Origin: an uncultured Leptospiraceae bacterium
Lineage (GTDB): Bacteria > Spirochaetota > Leptospiria > Leptospirales > Leptospiraceae
Assembly: GCA_937924465.1 (NCBI GenBank)
Contig: CALDSP010000299.1
Location: forward strand, 1-17,381
Direction: 5' to 3'
DNA: 17,381 nt
Positions 8,262 to 16,532 of this stretch are shown one piece after another (positions within the stretch are counted from its first letter, which is position 1; each line of letters opens with the position of its first letter). The translations under genes were made by a program, and so were the position numbers. The notes under the pieces were generated by a model. It was not told the DNA's origin. It saw nothing but the letters and a program-made list of their open reading frames with translations, and searched no databases.

Positions 8262-9190
8262 AAAAGTTTTTCTCCTTCTTGTAAACGAATTCCATTTAAA
8301 AAATCATGACCACTCATGACCTTTTTATTTTCTAATTGAACCTCATCAAGGATTAATATCTTTTTATTGCCACATACAAATCCTAAAGTTTTTTTGTTTA
8401 GTTTCACTAAACTTCCAAAAGGCAAAAGGGACTCCTCTGAAGATAACTTTGTTTTATAAATATTCAAACGCTTTCCCCTAAATTCACAATAGCAAATATG
8501 AGTAGGATTAAAAGCGCGAATTTGATTATGAAGCTCTATATGTGTCTTAGAAAAATCTAATTTTCTATCTTCAGGTTTGATTTTTTTACAGTAGGTTGCT
8601 TTTGTATGATCTTGAGGCTTAGATGGAAATCGCTCTCCCTTATAAGTTTTTAAAAGTCGAATAATTTCTATTGTACCTAGTTGAGTGATTTTTTGAATAA
8701 GAGTACCGAAAGTATCGTCTTGTGTAATTTCTACTTCTCCACTAGAAATAATTTCTCCTGCATCTAATTCTTCTGTGATATATTGTAAAGTAAAACCTGT
8801 TTTTGTATAATTTGCAAGAATAGCAGCTTGGACAGGAGAGGCTCCTCTAAATTCTGGAAGTAAACTTCCATGTAAATTTATACTTCCTCCTTTGGGAAAA
8901 CTAAAGATTTCATGAGGAATGATTCCCCCATAAGCATAAATAATATTGATATCTACAGGATATTTTAAAATTTCAGAAATGATTTCTAAATTCTTTAAAC
9001 TTCTAGGTTGTATTACAGGAAGATTTGATTGAAGTGCCAAAAGTTTTACTGGTGAAGGAGTAAGTTCTTGTTTTCTACCTGTTGGTTTATCGGGATTGGT
9101 AACCACAAAACTAATTTCATAACTGTGTCTTAATAACTCACTAAGCAAATAAGCAGAGTATTCTGGGGTCCCAAAAAATCCAATCTTCAT
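8258..9190 (-). CDS. fmt: Methionyl-tRNA formyltransferase
   Basis: A 310-residue enzyme that formylates initiator Met-tRNA using 10-formyl-tetrahydrofolate. The N-terminal Rossmann domain opens M-K-I-G-F-F-G-T-P-E. The substrate loop has G-R-K-Q-E-L-T-P-S-P-V-K (38-49). The active site shows N105 and H107 in INLHGSLLPEFRGASPVQ (104-121) and D143 in ELDAGEI, the catalytic triad of the family. The C-terminal beta-barrel that holds tRNA spans about 205-310. The length is usual. The ATG directly abuts the priA stop (TAAATG), and its stop overlaps the PASTA gene start. The usual partner peptide deformylase (def) is not in this window. Confidence 0.96.
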   Translation of the reverse strand: MKIGFFGTPEYSAYLLSELLRHSYEISFVVTNPDKPTGRKQELTPSPVKLLALQSNLPVIQPRSLKNLEIISEILKYPVDINIIYAYGGIIPHEIFSFPKGGSINLHGSLLPEFRGASPVQAAILANYTKTGFTLQYITEELDAGEIISSGEVEITQDDTFGTLIQKITQLGTIEIIRLLKTYKGERFPSKPQDHTKATYCKKIKPEDRKLDFSKTHIELHNQIRAFNPTHICYCEFRGKRLNIYKTKLSSEESLLPFGSLVKLNKKTLGFVCGNKKILILDEVQLENKKVMSGHDFLNGIRLQEGEKLL

Positions 9191-11158
9191 TTAAACCAAA
9201 TCTACAGGGTCTATATCTATTTCAAGATAAACTCCTGTAGGAAATTTCCACACTGGTATTTTTTTTCTCAATATTTCTTTAATTTCTAAAGTTTCTTTTG
9301 TTTTAATAAGTATATGCCAACGAAAATGAGATTCAAGTTTTAATAAATGACAATCTGTTGGACCAAGTAAATAAACTTCTTTCTCTAATTTGTCACCTAA
9401 CGCTTTTTTTAGATCTTCATAAATTTGATTGATTGATTGTATTGCTTGAGCTTCTTTTTTGGAACGAACGACTAAACGAATCAACCTGCAGAAAGGAGGA
9501 TAAAACATTTGATAACGAATTTTAATTTCATTTTCAAAAAACTTTTTATAATCTTGGAGTTTTGCCAATTGAATTACAGGATGCAAAATATTTTCTGACT
9601 CTATTATAACTTCTCCCGAAATATTTGATCTTCCCGATCTTCCTGCAACTTGAGTTAATAGTGAAAATACTCTTTCATTAGAACGAAAATCTGGAATCCC
9701 AAGTCCAATTTCTGCATTTACAACTCCAACTAAAGTTACATAGGATATATCTAATCCTTTAGCAATCATCTGCGTTCCTATCAATATATCTACTTCTCGA
9801 TTCATTAGCCTAGTCAATATCTCTGCCATAATAATATTATCACGCGTAACGTCCTGATCTAATCTTTCTATTCTTGCATTAGGAAACTTGTTTAATAAAT
9901 ATTCTTCTAGTTTTTGAGTTCCAACTCCAATAAACTCTAAATTTTCTTTTCCAATTTCTCTCTCAAACTTAGAAAAAGGTTCAGTATAACCACAAAAATG
10001 GCATCTCACTTTCGCATCTTTATGATAAGCAAGACTTACAGAACAATCTTTGCATTTTAAAAAGTCTTGTGTTATACGATTGTAAATTAAAGGAGAATAT
10101 GATCTTCTATTCAACAAAATAATAACTTGCTCTTTTCTTTCTAATCTTTGTTTTATTGCAAATAATAAATCGGAGCTTAAAAGTTCTTCGGAATACTTCT
10201 TTGTTTTTAGTTGGATTTTTGGTAAGGTTTGTGACTTAGCTCTTTTTGTAAGTTCATGCAAATAAATATTTCCACTCTTGGCATGATGATAAGTTTCCAC
10301 TGAAGGAGTAGCACTACCTAAGAGTAAAACAGCTTGATTCATTTGTGAACGCTTCATTGCAATTTGGCGCGCATGATAACGAGGAGAAGAATGTTCTTTA
10401 TAAGCTGAATCATGTTCTTCATCTAAAATGATAAGCCCTAAATTTTTTGCAGGAGCAAATATGGCACTTCTTGTGCCTACTACAATCCGTTTTTCTCCCC
10501 TCAATACCTGTAAATACGTTGAGTACTTTTCTGAAGTTTTAAGTGCAGAGTGAAGTAAAGCAAGTTCTTTTCCAAAAACTAATTCTAGACGCTTTAAAAT
10601 TTGTACTGTAAGACTGATTTCCGGTACTAATAAAATTGCCGATTTATTTGTTGTTTTTAAAAGTTCATAAATTAAATGAATGTAAACCTCAGTTTTTCCA
10701 CTTCCAGTAACCCCATAAAGTAAATGGTATGTAGAGGTTCCAAAGCAAGATTTTATTTTTTCAAGAGCTTGTTTCTGTTCTACGTTAAGTGCAAATAGTT
10801 CTCTTTCTATATTCACTTCCCCAACAGCAAAAGATTTATTCCTCCTTCCTGTTGGTGTCATTTTATATAAACATTCGCCAAGACTTGCCAAATAATACTC
10901 TTTCATCCAATAAGCTAGTTCAATTTGTTCTTTAGTAATTGTTGGAAATGTATCAACCTGTTTGTGAATTGATTCTACTTTATAGTTTGGCATAAGAGTA
11001 TGAATATTTAAAACTACAGCCTCACAAATTCTTTTTCTTAAAGGAACTTCTACTCTACAACCAACTTGTAAAGATTCCATACCTGCGGGGATTTCATAAC
11101 TTAAAGTGTCTAAGTTTGAAAAAGGAATGTTTAAAGCAACTTCCGCGTAACGTATCAA
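9191..11158 (-). CDS. priA: Primosomal protein N' (PriA helicase) lacking one zinc site
   Basis: A 655-residue superfamily 2 3'-5' helicase that restarts stalled replication forks by recognising forked DNA and loading the primosome. The N-terminal DNA-binding domain is followed by Walker A GVTGSGKT (149-156), DEEH (246-249), GSATPS (281-286), GTQMIAKG (461-468) and QVAGRSGR (503-510). In the zinc region only C369, C372, C386 and C389 remain. The outer C-x-x-C pairs normally before and after them are replaced by Y-N-R-I (359-362) and R-E-I-G (400-403). The start is TTG, overlapping the upstream stop as TTGA. The N-terminus aligns well with E. coli PriA from this codon, which supports the start. 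Translation is probably coupled to the upstream UDG-like gene. Confidence 0.95.
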   Translation of the reverse strand: MIRYAEVALNIPFSNLDTLSYEIPAGMESLQVGCRVEVPLRKRICEAVVLNIHTLMPNYKVESIHKQVDTFPTITKEQIELAYWMKEYYLASLGECLYKMTPTGRRNKSFAVGEVNIERELFALNVEQKQALEKIKSCFGTSTYHLLYGVTGSGKTEVYIHLIYELLKTTNKSAILLVPEISLTVQILKRLELVFGKELALLHSALKTSEKYSTYLQVLRGEKRIVVGTRSAIFAPAKNLGLIILDEEHDSAYKEHSSPRYHARQIAMKRSQMNQAVLLLGSATPSVETYHHAKSGNIYLHELTKRAKSQTLPKIQLKTKKYSEELLSSDLLFAIKQRLERKEQVIILLNRRSYSPLIYNRITQDFLKCKDCSVSLAYHKDAKVRCHFCGYTEPFSKFEREIGKENLEFIGVGTQKLEEYLLNKFPNARIERLDQDVTRDNIIMAEILTRLMNREVDILIGTQMIAKGLDISYVTLVGVVNAEIGLGIPDFRSNERVFSLLTQVAGRSGRSNISGEVIIESENILHPVIQLAKLQDYKKFFENEIKIRYQMFYPPFCRLIRLVVRSKKEAQAIQSINQIYEDLKKALGDKLEKEVYLLGPTDCHLLKLESHFRWHILIKTKETLEIKEILRKKIPVWKFPTGVYLEIDIDPVDLV

Positions 11159-11973
11159 AGTCCTAATCTCTTTTTAAAAAGAAACATATAGTCAAGCGTA
11201 CTTTGTTTAATTTCTTGTTCTTCTTCTCTTGCTTTTTGATATTCTAAAGAATTTTTATTTTTTTCGTATTGTTTTCTTTTTTTTTCTAAGGATAAAAGTG
11301 CATCAGGAGAGCGAAGAACTACAATTGGAATTTTTTTAGAATGAATTGTAAGTTCTTGAATTATCCCTGTTAGTTCCTTTGCTCTTTCCAATCCATATTT
11401 TAAAACTGCAGCTCCCCCTGTAAGGATGATTCCTTGAATTTTTTCTTTAAGGATTGTATCCTCCACTAAGGTCCAACAATTTTCTACTCTATTTTTCCAA
11501 TCCACACCTTCAGATGTATTTTGATTAAAAATGCATGCAGGATATTCTTGAAAATAAAAATTTGGTAAGGTTTTAGAGAAAACTTTATATAAAAGTCGAT
11601 TGAGTATATCCTCTGTTTCTGGATTTTTAAGTATAGATTTGTCACTCTTGAAAGTAGTCTTTTGATTTTTTCGAAACTCGGCAGTATAGTGTAGAATAAG
11701 GATAGGTAGTATTCCTTTATGAAAAAAATTCTTTATTGGAATTTGACGATCAGGACACAACTGACAGACTACATTTTTTTCTTTGTTAGAACTTGGAAAA
11801 ATTTTTTTTGGTTTGGTTTTATTTGGCTCATGATTGATTTCTAACCATGAAAAATGAAAACTATCTAAACTCTTTTCGCCTTCTTTTTTAAGGAACGCAA
11901 ATTTTTGTTCTTGAATTAAAAATTCTAAATCTCTTAAAACTTCTAAATATCCTTCTAAAACTTTTGTTTGCAT
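11155..11973 (-). CDS. Degenerate family-4-type uracil-DNA glycosylase-like Fe-S protein
   Basis: A 272-residue protein resembling UDG families 4/5. The four Fe-S cysteines have matches: C70 and C73 (CQLC), C147 (Y-P-A-C) and C166 (V-E-N-C-W-T-L-V). Other anchors are T-E-D-I-L-N-R-L-L (120-128, like L-L-x-R-M-L), GIILTGGAAVLKYG (181-194, like v-A-L-G-x-x-A-x-x-x-L-L-G) and V-L-R-S-P-D-A-L-L (219-227, like Y-H-P-S-A-L-L-R). Catalytic signatures are changed: G-E-A-P-G aligns with H-Y-T-A-E (95-99), the H-P-S motif is R-S-P, and the Asn before the third Cys is Glu. DNA glycosylase activity is therefore doubtful, and a structural or DNA-binding role is more likely. The C-terminal extension (229-272) is charged and helical. 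It is the first gene of the operon; TCCT at 11976-11979 gives AGGA before the ATG. Confidence 0.7.
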   Translation of the reverse strand: MQTKVLEGYLEVLRDLEFLIQEQKFAFLKKEGEKSLDSFHFSWLEINHEPNKTKPKKIFPSSNKEKNVVCQLCPDRQIPIKNFFHKGILPILILHYTAEFRKNQKTTFKSDKSILKNPETEDILNRLLYKVFSKTLPNFYFQEYPACIFNQNTSEGVDWKNRVENCWTLVEDTILKEKIQGIILTGGAAVLKYGLERAKELTGIIQELTIHSKKIPIVVLRSPDALLSLEKKRKQYEKNKNSLEYQKAREEEQEIKQSTLDYMFLFKKRLGL

Positions 11974-11995
11974 TTTCCTGCCTACTTTGAATTGT

Positions 11996-12046
11996 TTTAT
12001 AAATTGATCTTTTTTGTAAATGGGAAATTAAAGACACCAATGACAA
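11996..12046 (-). promoter_or_regulatory. Candidate promoter of the priA operon
   Basis: On the minus strand TATAAA (12001-11996) is a plausible -10 box about 22 bases before the start codon. No good -35 is found at standard distance. TTGTCA (12046-12041) is -35-like and has CCATTT 17 bases downstream as an alternative, poorer -10. The call rests mainly on the divergent gene arrangement. Confidence 0.3.
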
Positions 12047-12074
12047 ACTACGATAACGAAAAAATATATAAAAT

Positions 12075-12124
12075 TTGCAAAAATCTTACATTAAAAATTA
12101 TCTAAGTAAAAGAAAATTTCTTTT
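12075..12124 (+). promoter_or_regulatory. Candidate promoter and palindrome before the phosphatase gene
   Basis: TTGCAA (12075-12080) and TTATCT (12098-12103) are spaced 17 bases, a plausible sigma-70-type pair. Just downstream AAAAGAAA (12108-12115) and TTTCTTTT (12117-12124) form a perfect 8-bp inverted repeat around one A, placed where an operator or 5'-UTR hairpin could act. The whole 196-base divergent spacer (11974-12169) is extremely AT-rich. Confidence 0.35.
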
Positions 12125-12169
12125 AATAAAAAAAGGATTCTAAAAACTTATTTGAAACACAGAAAATAA

Positions 12170-13270
12170 ATGTCATTGATTAATTTACAAAAACCAAAAA
12201 CACCTATCAAATCTTCATTTTTCTATGTCTTGCTATTTTATCAGGGTTGTTCTTCTGAATCTCCCATTTATTTTAGTTTTTTTGTTTTATTTTGGATTTT
12301 TATTTACTCTGCGTGGACATACTTTTATATAAAATTTTCTTCCCTCTACTTTCGAATTTTCTCTCTTTTTATTTTAATTTTTTACTTTAGTTATTCTTTA
12401 TTTGTAATTTACTTTGAAAATTCCTTTATAATTCCTATTCAATTATTTTCTTTTTCAATTCCATTTTTTATTTTAGCTAAGTTATTAAAGAAAGAAAAAA
12501 ATCAAAAACATAAAGAATATTTGAAAATTTTTAATGAAAACAAAAATATCCGTATGGATTTGAGACTTGCAAAAAACATTCAAGAATCCTTGTTTCCAAA
12601 ACTAGAACCCATTCATGGCTTAAAGTACGATGTCTATAGACAAATACAAAACCACATTGGAGGAGACTTCTTTGATTTTATTAAACTTCGCGAAGGAAAC
12701 GTAGGAATATTTATGACTGACGTTGCAGGACATGGAGTTTCATCTGCCATGATTGCTGCAATGATTAAAGTTTTAGTTTCAACAATGCCTTATGTTTACA
12801 AACAAGATCCATCTGCTCTACTTAGTTACTTGGATAAAAAAATGGCAAATGATTACAAAAGCGAACATGCAACTGCCTTATATCTTTTTATAAATTTTCA
12901 AACGAAAACAATTAGTCTTGCAAATGCCGGACATCCTTATGTAATTTATCAAAAAAAAGGAGAAGATTTTTATGAGATTGAAACTCAAGGTGCACTTTTA
13001 GGTTATAATATTCGCTCGCCTATTGCAATAAATTATAGTTTTTCTTATTCTCCAGGAGATAGATTTATAATTTATACAGATGGTTTAATAGAGGTTTGGA
13101 ATCCACAAGGAGAATATTTAGGATTTGAAAATTTTTTAAAAATATTAAATCAATTAAAAAATGAACCAACTGAAACTTTTAAAGAAAAATTGATACTTGA
13201 AATTTTCAATTTTTATAAAAAAACAATTTTTGTAGATGATGTTATGTTTATGATATTTGAATTAGAATAA
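12170..13270 (+). CDS. Membrane-anchored SpoIIE/RsbU-type PP2C serine phosphatase
   Basis: A 366-residue protein. The N-terminal third is very hydrophobic, with three or four membrane helices (about 16-26, 33-52, 56-82 and 84-104), followed by a charged helical linker (105-135) and a PP2C-type phosphatase domain. It shows the usual lead-in L-A-K-N-I-Q-E-S-L-F-P (133-143). Metal-binding Asp residues are D166 and D169 (GGDFFD), D184 (TDVAGHG), D304 (YTDGLIE) and D356/D357 (VDDVMF), with ANAGHP at 251-256. Such enzymes typically dephosphorylate anti-sigma-factor antagonists in partner-switching pathways; no such partner is encoded nearby. The membrane region could sense an envelope or lipid signal (inferred). 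No Shine-Dalgarno sequence is seen, so the exact start is not certain. The crotonase gene follows after 12 bases. Confidence 0.92.
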   Translation: MSLINLQKPKTPIKSSFFYVLLFYQGCSSESPIYFSFFVLFWIFIYSAWTYFYIKFSSLYFRIFSLFILIFYFSYSLFVIYFENSFIIPIQLFSFSIPFFILAKLLKKEKNQKHKEYLKIFNENKNIRMDLRLAKNIQESLFPKLEPIHGLKYDVYRQIQNHIGGDFFDFIKLREGNVGIFMTDVAGHGVSSAMIAAMIKVLVSTMPYVYKQDPSALLSYLDKKMANDYKSEHATALYLFINFQTKTISLANAGHPYVIYQKKGEDFYEIETQGALLGYNIRSPIAINYSFSYSPGDRFIIYTDGLIEVWNPQGEYLGFENFLKILNQLKNEPTETFKEKLILEIFNFYKKTIFVDDVMFMIFELE

Positions 13271-13282
13271 CAGGAGAAAACT

Positions 13283-14056
13283 ATGAGTTACCAATATATA
13301 AAATTAGAAGAAATCAATAATCAACTAAAAATTTTAAAAATCAATCGTCCTAATTCTTTAAATGCTTTAAACACGGAAGTTTTAAAAGAAATTCAAACTT
13401 GTTTTGAAGAAGAAAAAACTAAAACTAGAGTTATTATTTTAACTGGCGAAGGAAAAGCATTTGTTGCTGGAGCTGATATTTCACAAATGAAAGAACTTGG
13501 TTCCCAAGAAGCTAAAGAGTTTTCTCAAATGGGTCAAAAAGTTTTCCATCAAATTGATTTTTCTCCAATCATTAGTATTGCGGCTATCAATGGATTTGCG
13601 TTAGGTGGAGGTCTTGAACTTGCCTTGGCTTGTGATATGAGAATTGCATCTACCAATGCAAAAATGGGACTTCCAGAAGTTTCTTTGGGTCTTATTCCGG
13701 GTTTCGGAGGAACACAAAGACTCTCTCGTTTAATTGGTTCGGGATTTGCGCTAGAAATTATACTGACTGGAAATATGTTTTCTGCGGAAGATTGCCTAAG
13801 AATGGGAATTGTAAATAAAGTGATAGAACCAGAGAAATTGCTATCTTCCTGTGAAGAAATTGCAAATAGCATTTTAAGCAGAGGTGTAGTTGCTACAAAG
13901 CAAGCAAAATGGATTACTAAAAAAGGTTTAGATTATCCTCTTTTGGATGGGCTAGAATTAGAATCCCAAGAGTTTGGAAAGCTATTTGAGGGACAGGAAA
14001 GCAAAGAAGGTATGAATGCATTTTTAGAAAAACGAAAACCAAACTTTTCAGGCTAA
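13283..14056 (+). CDS. Enoyl-CoA hydratase (crotonase family)
   Basis: A 257-residue crotonase-fold enzyme, typical length for a hydratase of trans-2-enoyl-CoA such as crotonyl-CoA. The oxyanion-hole segment is F-V-A-G-A-D-I (60-66) with F-A-L-G-G-G-L-E (105-112). Both catalytic glutamates are present, E112 (GGGLELALACD) and E132 (GLPEVSLGLIPGFGGTQRL). That supports true hydratase activity over isomerase or hydrolase relatives. The C-terminal K-R-K-P-x-F motif is present. AGGAG at 13272-13276 precedes the ATG. It probably acts in beta-oxidation or short-chain CoA metabolism; no other fatty-acid genes flank it, so the physiological substrate is open. Confidence 0.92.
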   Translation: MSYQYIKLEEINNQLKILKINRPNSLNALNTEVLKEIQTCFEEEKTKTRVIILTGEGKAFVAGADISQMKELGSQEAKEFSQMGQKVFHQIDFSPIISIAAINGFALGGGLELALACDMRIASTNAKMGLPEVSLGLIPGFGGTQRLSRLIGSGFALEIILTGNMFSAEDCLRMGIVNKVIEPEKLLSSCEEIANSILSRGVVATKQAKWITKKGLDYPLLDGLELESQEFGKLFEGQESKEGMNAFLEKRKPNFSG

Positions 14057-14093
14057 TCTTTTTGAATTTTCATATTTTTCCGATATTGAAAAG

Positions 14094-16532
14094 GTGAGCA
14101 CCGTGACAATCAAAACTGTGGAAGGAGGAATATTTACCTGCCCAAACTGTGGACAAAAGTCAAAATTATCCAGACAACCAACTAAACCCGGCAATTATAA
14201 AATTACTTGTTATAAATGTCATCACCAAACTATTTACAGAATGGGAACAAACTCAAAAGAGATTCCTCTTGAAGAACCTAAGCCTTCTGAATTCATTCCA
14301 GAAAAAAATACTCAAGGACACCAAGGAGAACATGTTCCTTTTGTAGAAATCAAAAAAATTGCTCTTCCAGAAAAAAAAGCAAAGCCTGATTCCACTTTTT
14401 TGGATTATCTTCCTCCTTTTCTTAGAAATCGTTTTTTAATTTACGGAAACTTACTTGGAATTCTCATTTTTATTTTGATCGGGATTCCAATTATTGGAGT
14501 CTATCAAGAATCCAAAGAAGAACTTCCAGAACTTTTAGAAGAGCTAAAGAAAAACAAACCTACCATCATTTTAGATCAAAACGGAAACTTAATTTCAGAA
14601 ATCTTTCAAAAGAAAACCAGTTCGTATCGTTTATCTGATTATCCAAATAAACTAATAGAAATTGTTCTTGCAGTAGAAGACAAAGATTTTTACGAACATT
14701 CAGGAATCGATTTCTTTGCTTTAGTTAGAGCTATGTATAAAAATATTACTAACTTGAGTTATACGCAAGGAGCATCTACTATTACACAACAACTTGCTAG
14801 AATTCTTATAAAAGATAGAAGGAAAAGTTTAAAAAGAAAGTTTAGAGAAGCAATGGTTGCCTTAGCTTTAGAAAGTCGCTTAAGTAAAGATAAAATTCTA
14901 GAGGCTTACCTGAATCAAGTATACTTAGGACATGGAGCTTTTGGCTTTCAAGTTGGAGCAAATTACTATTTTGAAAAAGATCCACAAGACTTAGGAGTTA
15001 TGGAAATGGTTCTTTTAGCCTCTCTTGCGTCAAATCCAAACAAATACTCCCCATTTAAAAATGCACAAGAATCAAAACAACGTGTACAAGTAATTTTAGA
15101 TTTATTGGCAAAAAGAAAAATTATCTCTCCCAGCTATTTAGACCATCTAGACTCTTTCTTTAAAAATATAAAACAGCCACCTTACAATACTGTGTTTGGT
15201 TCCAGATATGATTCGGCTCCTTATGTAACAGAACACATTCGAGAATTTCTAAAGTCCATTGATCCAAATGTAAATATTTATGATGTAGGCGGATACATAG
15301 TAGAAACAACTCTTTTAAAAGATGTTCATAATTGGTTACCTACCTTAGTCAAAGAACACTTAGACCAATTAAAGAAAACTCAAATTGTAAAAAAAGTCAA
15401 AGTAAAGCAAAATCCAAAAACACCTACAGAAGAATTGGAATTACAAGCGGCTGTAATTGGTCTTGAACCAAAAACAGGAGCCGTACTTTTTATGCATGGG
15501 GGTGGAGAAGAATTTCATGCAGGAAATCAATTCAACCGTGCTATTAAAATGCGAAGACAAACTGGAAGTGCAATTAAACCTATTTTATACTCAGCAGGAA
15601 TTGACTCGGGAATTATATTTTCTTCTACTCGTATGATGGATGCGCCTTTAGTTTTTAAAAACTCAAAAGGTAAGGTAATTTGGAGTCCGGATAATTTTGG
15701 TCAAGTTTATGAAGGTGAGATTAGTATAAGAGATGCGCTAGCAAAATCTAAGAATACAATTGCAGTTCAAATTGGAGAACAGATGGGAATTCCTCTTCTT
15801 GAAAAATATTTTAGTAAATTTTTCTTTGTTGATCCAAAAGAAAAACAAAAACGTTTTCGTGCAGATTTATCAATTACTTTAGGTTCCTTAGAACTCTCCC
15901 CTTTGGAGATGGCGTCAGCCTATTCTAGTTTTGTAAACGATGGAAATATAAAAAAGCCTTATTTAATTAAAAAAATTTTGGACGTTAAGCAACGAATTAT
16001 TTATGAACGTAAAACGGGAGATGAATTTAATTTAAAGGTACCAGAGGAAAGAAGAGTGATAGATCCAGACACCGCAGAAGTCATGACTAGCCTCATGAAA
16101 GGAAGTGCAAACGCAAGCGGAGTAAAAGCAACAGGATATACAGGAGAAGTGATTGGAAAAACAGGAACAACAAATGATTATATTGATGCTTGGTTTGTTG
16201 GTGCAAAACCTAGACTTTCTATGGCTGTTTGGGTAGGATATGATGATAGCGCTTATGGAATGGGCAATAAAGCAATGGGAGCCACTGTAGCGGCTCCCCT
16301 TTGGGGAAAGATAGCTAAACGTTTACTAAAAGAGGGCTTTACTCCCGAAGAAAAATTTGAATTTTCTAAAAGAGCAACTTGGCAACCAATTTGTAGAGAG
16401 TCAGGTCATTTGGTAGGTCCTGAGTGCGCTAATATAGGTTCGGAGATTTTTAAAAAAGATAAAAAACCTCCTATTTGTAAAATTACTCATGGGTATCAAG
16501 AAAGAGAATTTATAAAAGATTTATTTCCATGA
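14094..16532 (+). CDS. Class A penicillin-binding protein (PBP1A-like) with N-terminal zinc ribbon
   Basis: An 812-residue bifunctional peptidoglycan synthase. The cytoplasmic N-terminus carries a zinc ribbon (C16, C19, C39, C42), then a Pro/Glu/Lys linker and a membrane helix (about 114-136). The glycosyltransferase (GT51) domain has E195 in VEDKDFYEHSGID, GASTITQQLAR (226-236), R-K-F-R-E-A (248-253) and E270 in I-L-E-A-Y-L-N. The transpeptidase domain has S492-A-I-K495, S552-K-N554 and K689-T-G-T692. All catalytic residues are present. The C-terminal tail contains C767, C777 and C795, as in many PBP1A tails. The start is GTG at 14094 or GTG at 14103; the latter has AAGGTGAG four bases upstream and would remove three residues. 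The gene overlaps the next one by 4 bp. Confidence 0.95.
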   Translation: MSTVTIKTVEGGIFTCPNCGQKSKLSRQPTKPGNYKITCYKCHHQTIYRMGTNSKEIPLEEPKPSEFIPEKNTQGHQGEHVPFVEIKKIALPEKKAKPDSTFLDYLPPFLRNRFLIYGNLLGILIFILIGIPIIGVYQESKEELPELLEELKKNKPTIILDQNGNLISEIFQKKTSSYRLSDYPNKLIEIVLAVEDKDFYEHSGIDFFALVRAMYKNITNLSYTQGASTITQQLARILIKDRRKSLKRKFREAMVALALESRLSKDKILEAYLNQVYLGHGAFGFQVGANYYFEKDPQDLGVMEMVLLASLASNPNKYSPFKNAQESKQRVQVILDLLAKRKIISPSYLDHLDSFFKNIKQPPYNTVFGSRYDSAPYVTEHIREFLKSIDPNVNIYDVGGYIVETTLLKDVHNWLPTLVKEHLDQLKKTQIVKKVKVKQNPKTPTEELELQAAVIGLEPKTGAVLFMHGGGEEFHAGNQFNRAIKMRRQTGSAIKPILYSAGIDSGIIFSSTRMMDAPLVFKNSKGKVIWSPDNFGQVYEGEISIRDALAKSKNTIAVQIGEQMGIPLLEKYFSKFFFVDPKEKQKRFRADLSITLGSLELSPLEMASAYSSFVNDGNIKKPYLIKKILDVKQRIIYERKTGDEFNLKVPEERRVIDPDTAEVMTSLMKGSANASGVKATGYTGEVIGKTGTTNDYIDAWFVGAKPRLSMAVWVGYDDSAYGMGNKAMGATVAAPLWGKIAKRLLKEGFTPEEKFEFSKRATWQPICRESGHLVGPECANIGSEIFKKDKKPPICKITHGYQEREFIKDLFP

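Noticed and set aside
12215..12260. Lipobox-like Y-Q-G-C near the N-terminus of the phosphatase
   Set aside because: The protein continues with several membrane helices into a cytoplasmic phosphatase domain, so cleavage and lipidation at Cys27 make little sense.
13549..13872. Open frame on the minus strand opposite the enoyl-CoA hydratase gene
   Set aside because: It lies wholly inside a confident gene, has no ribosome site and shows no family resemblance.
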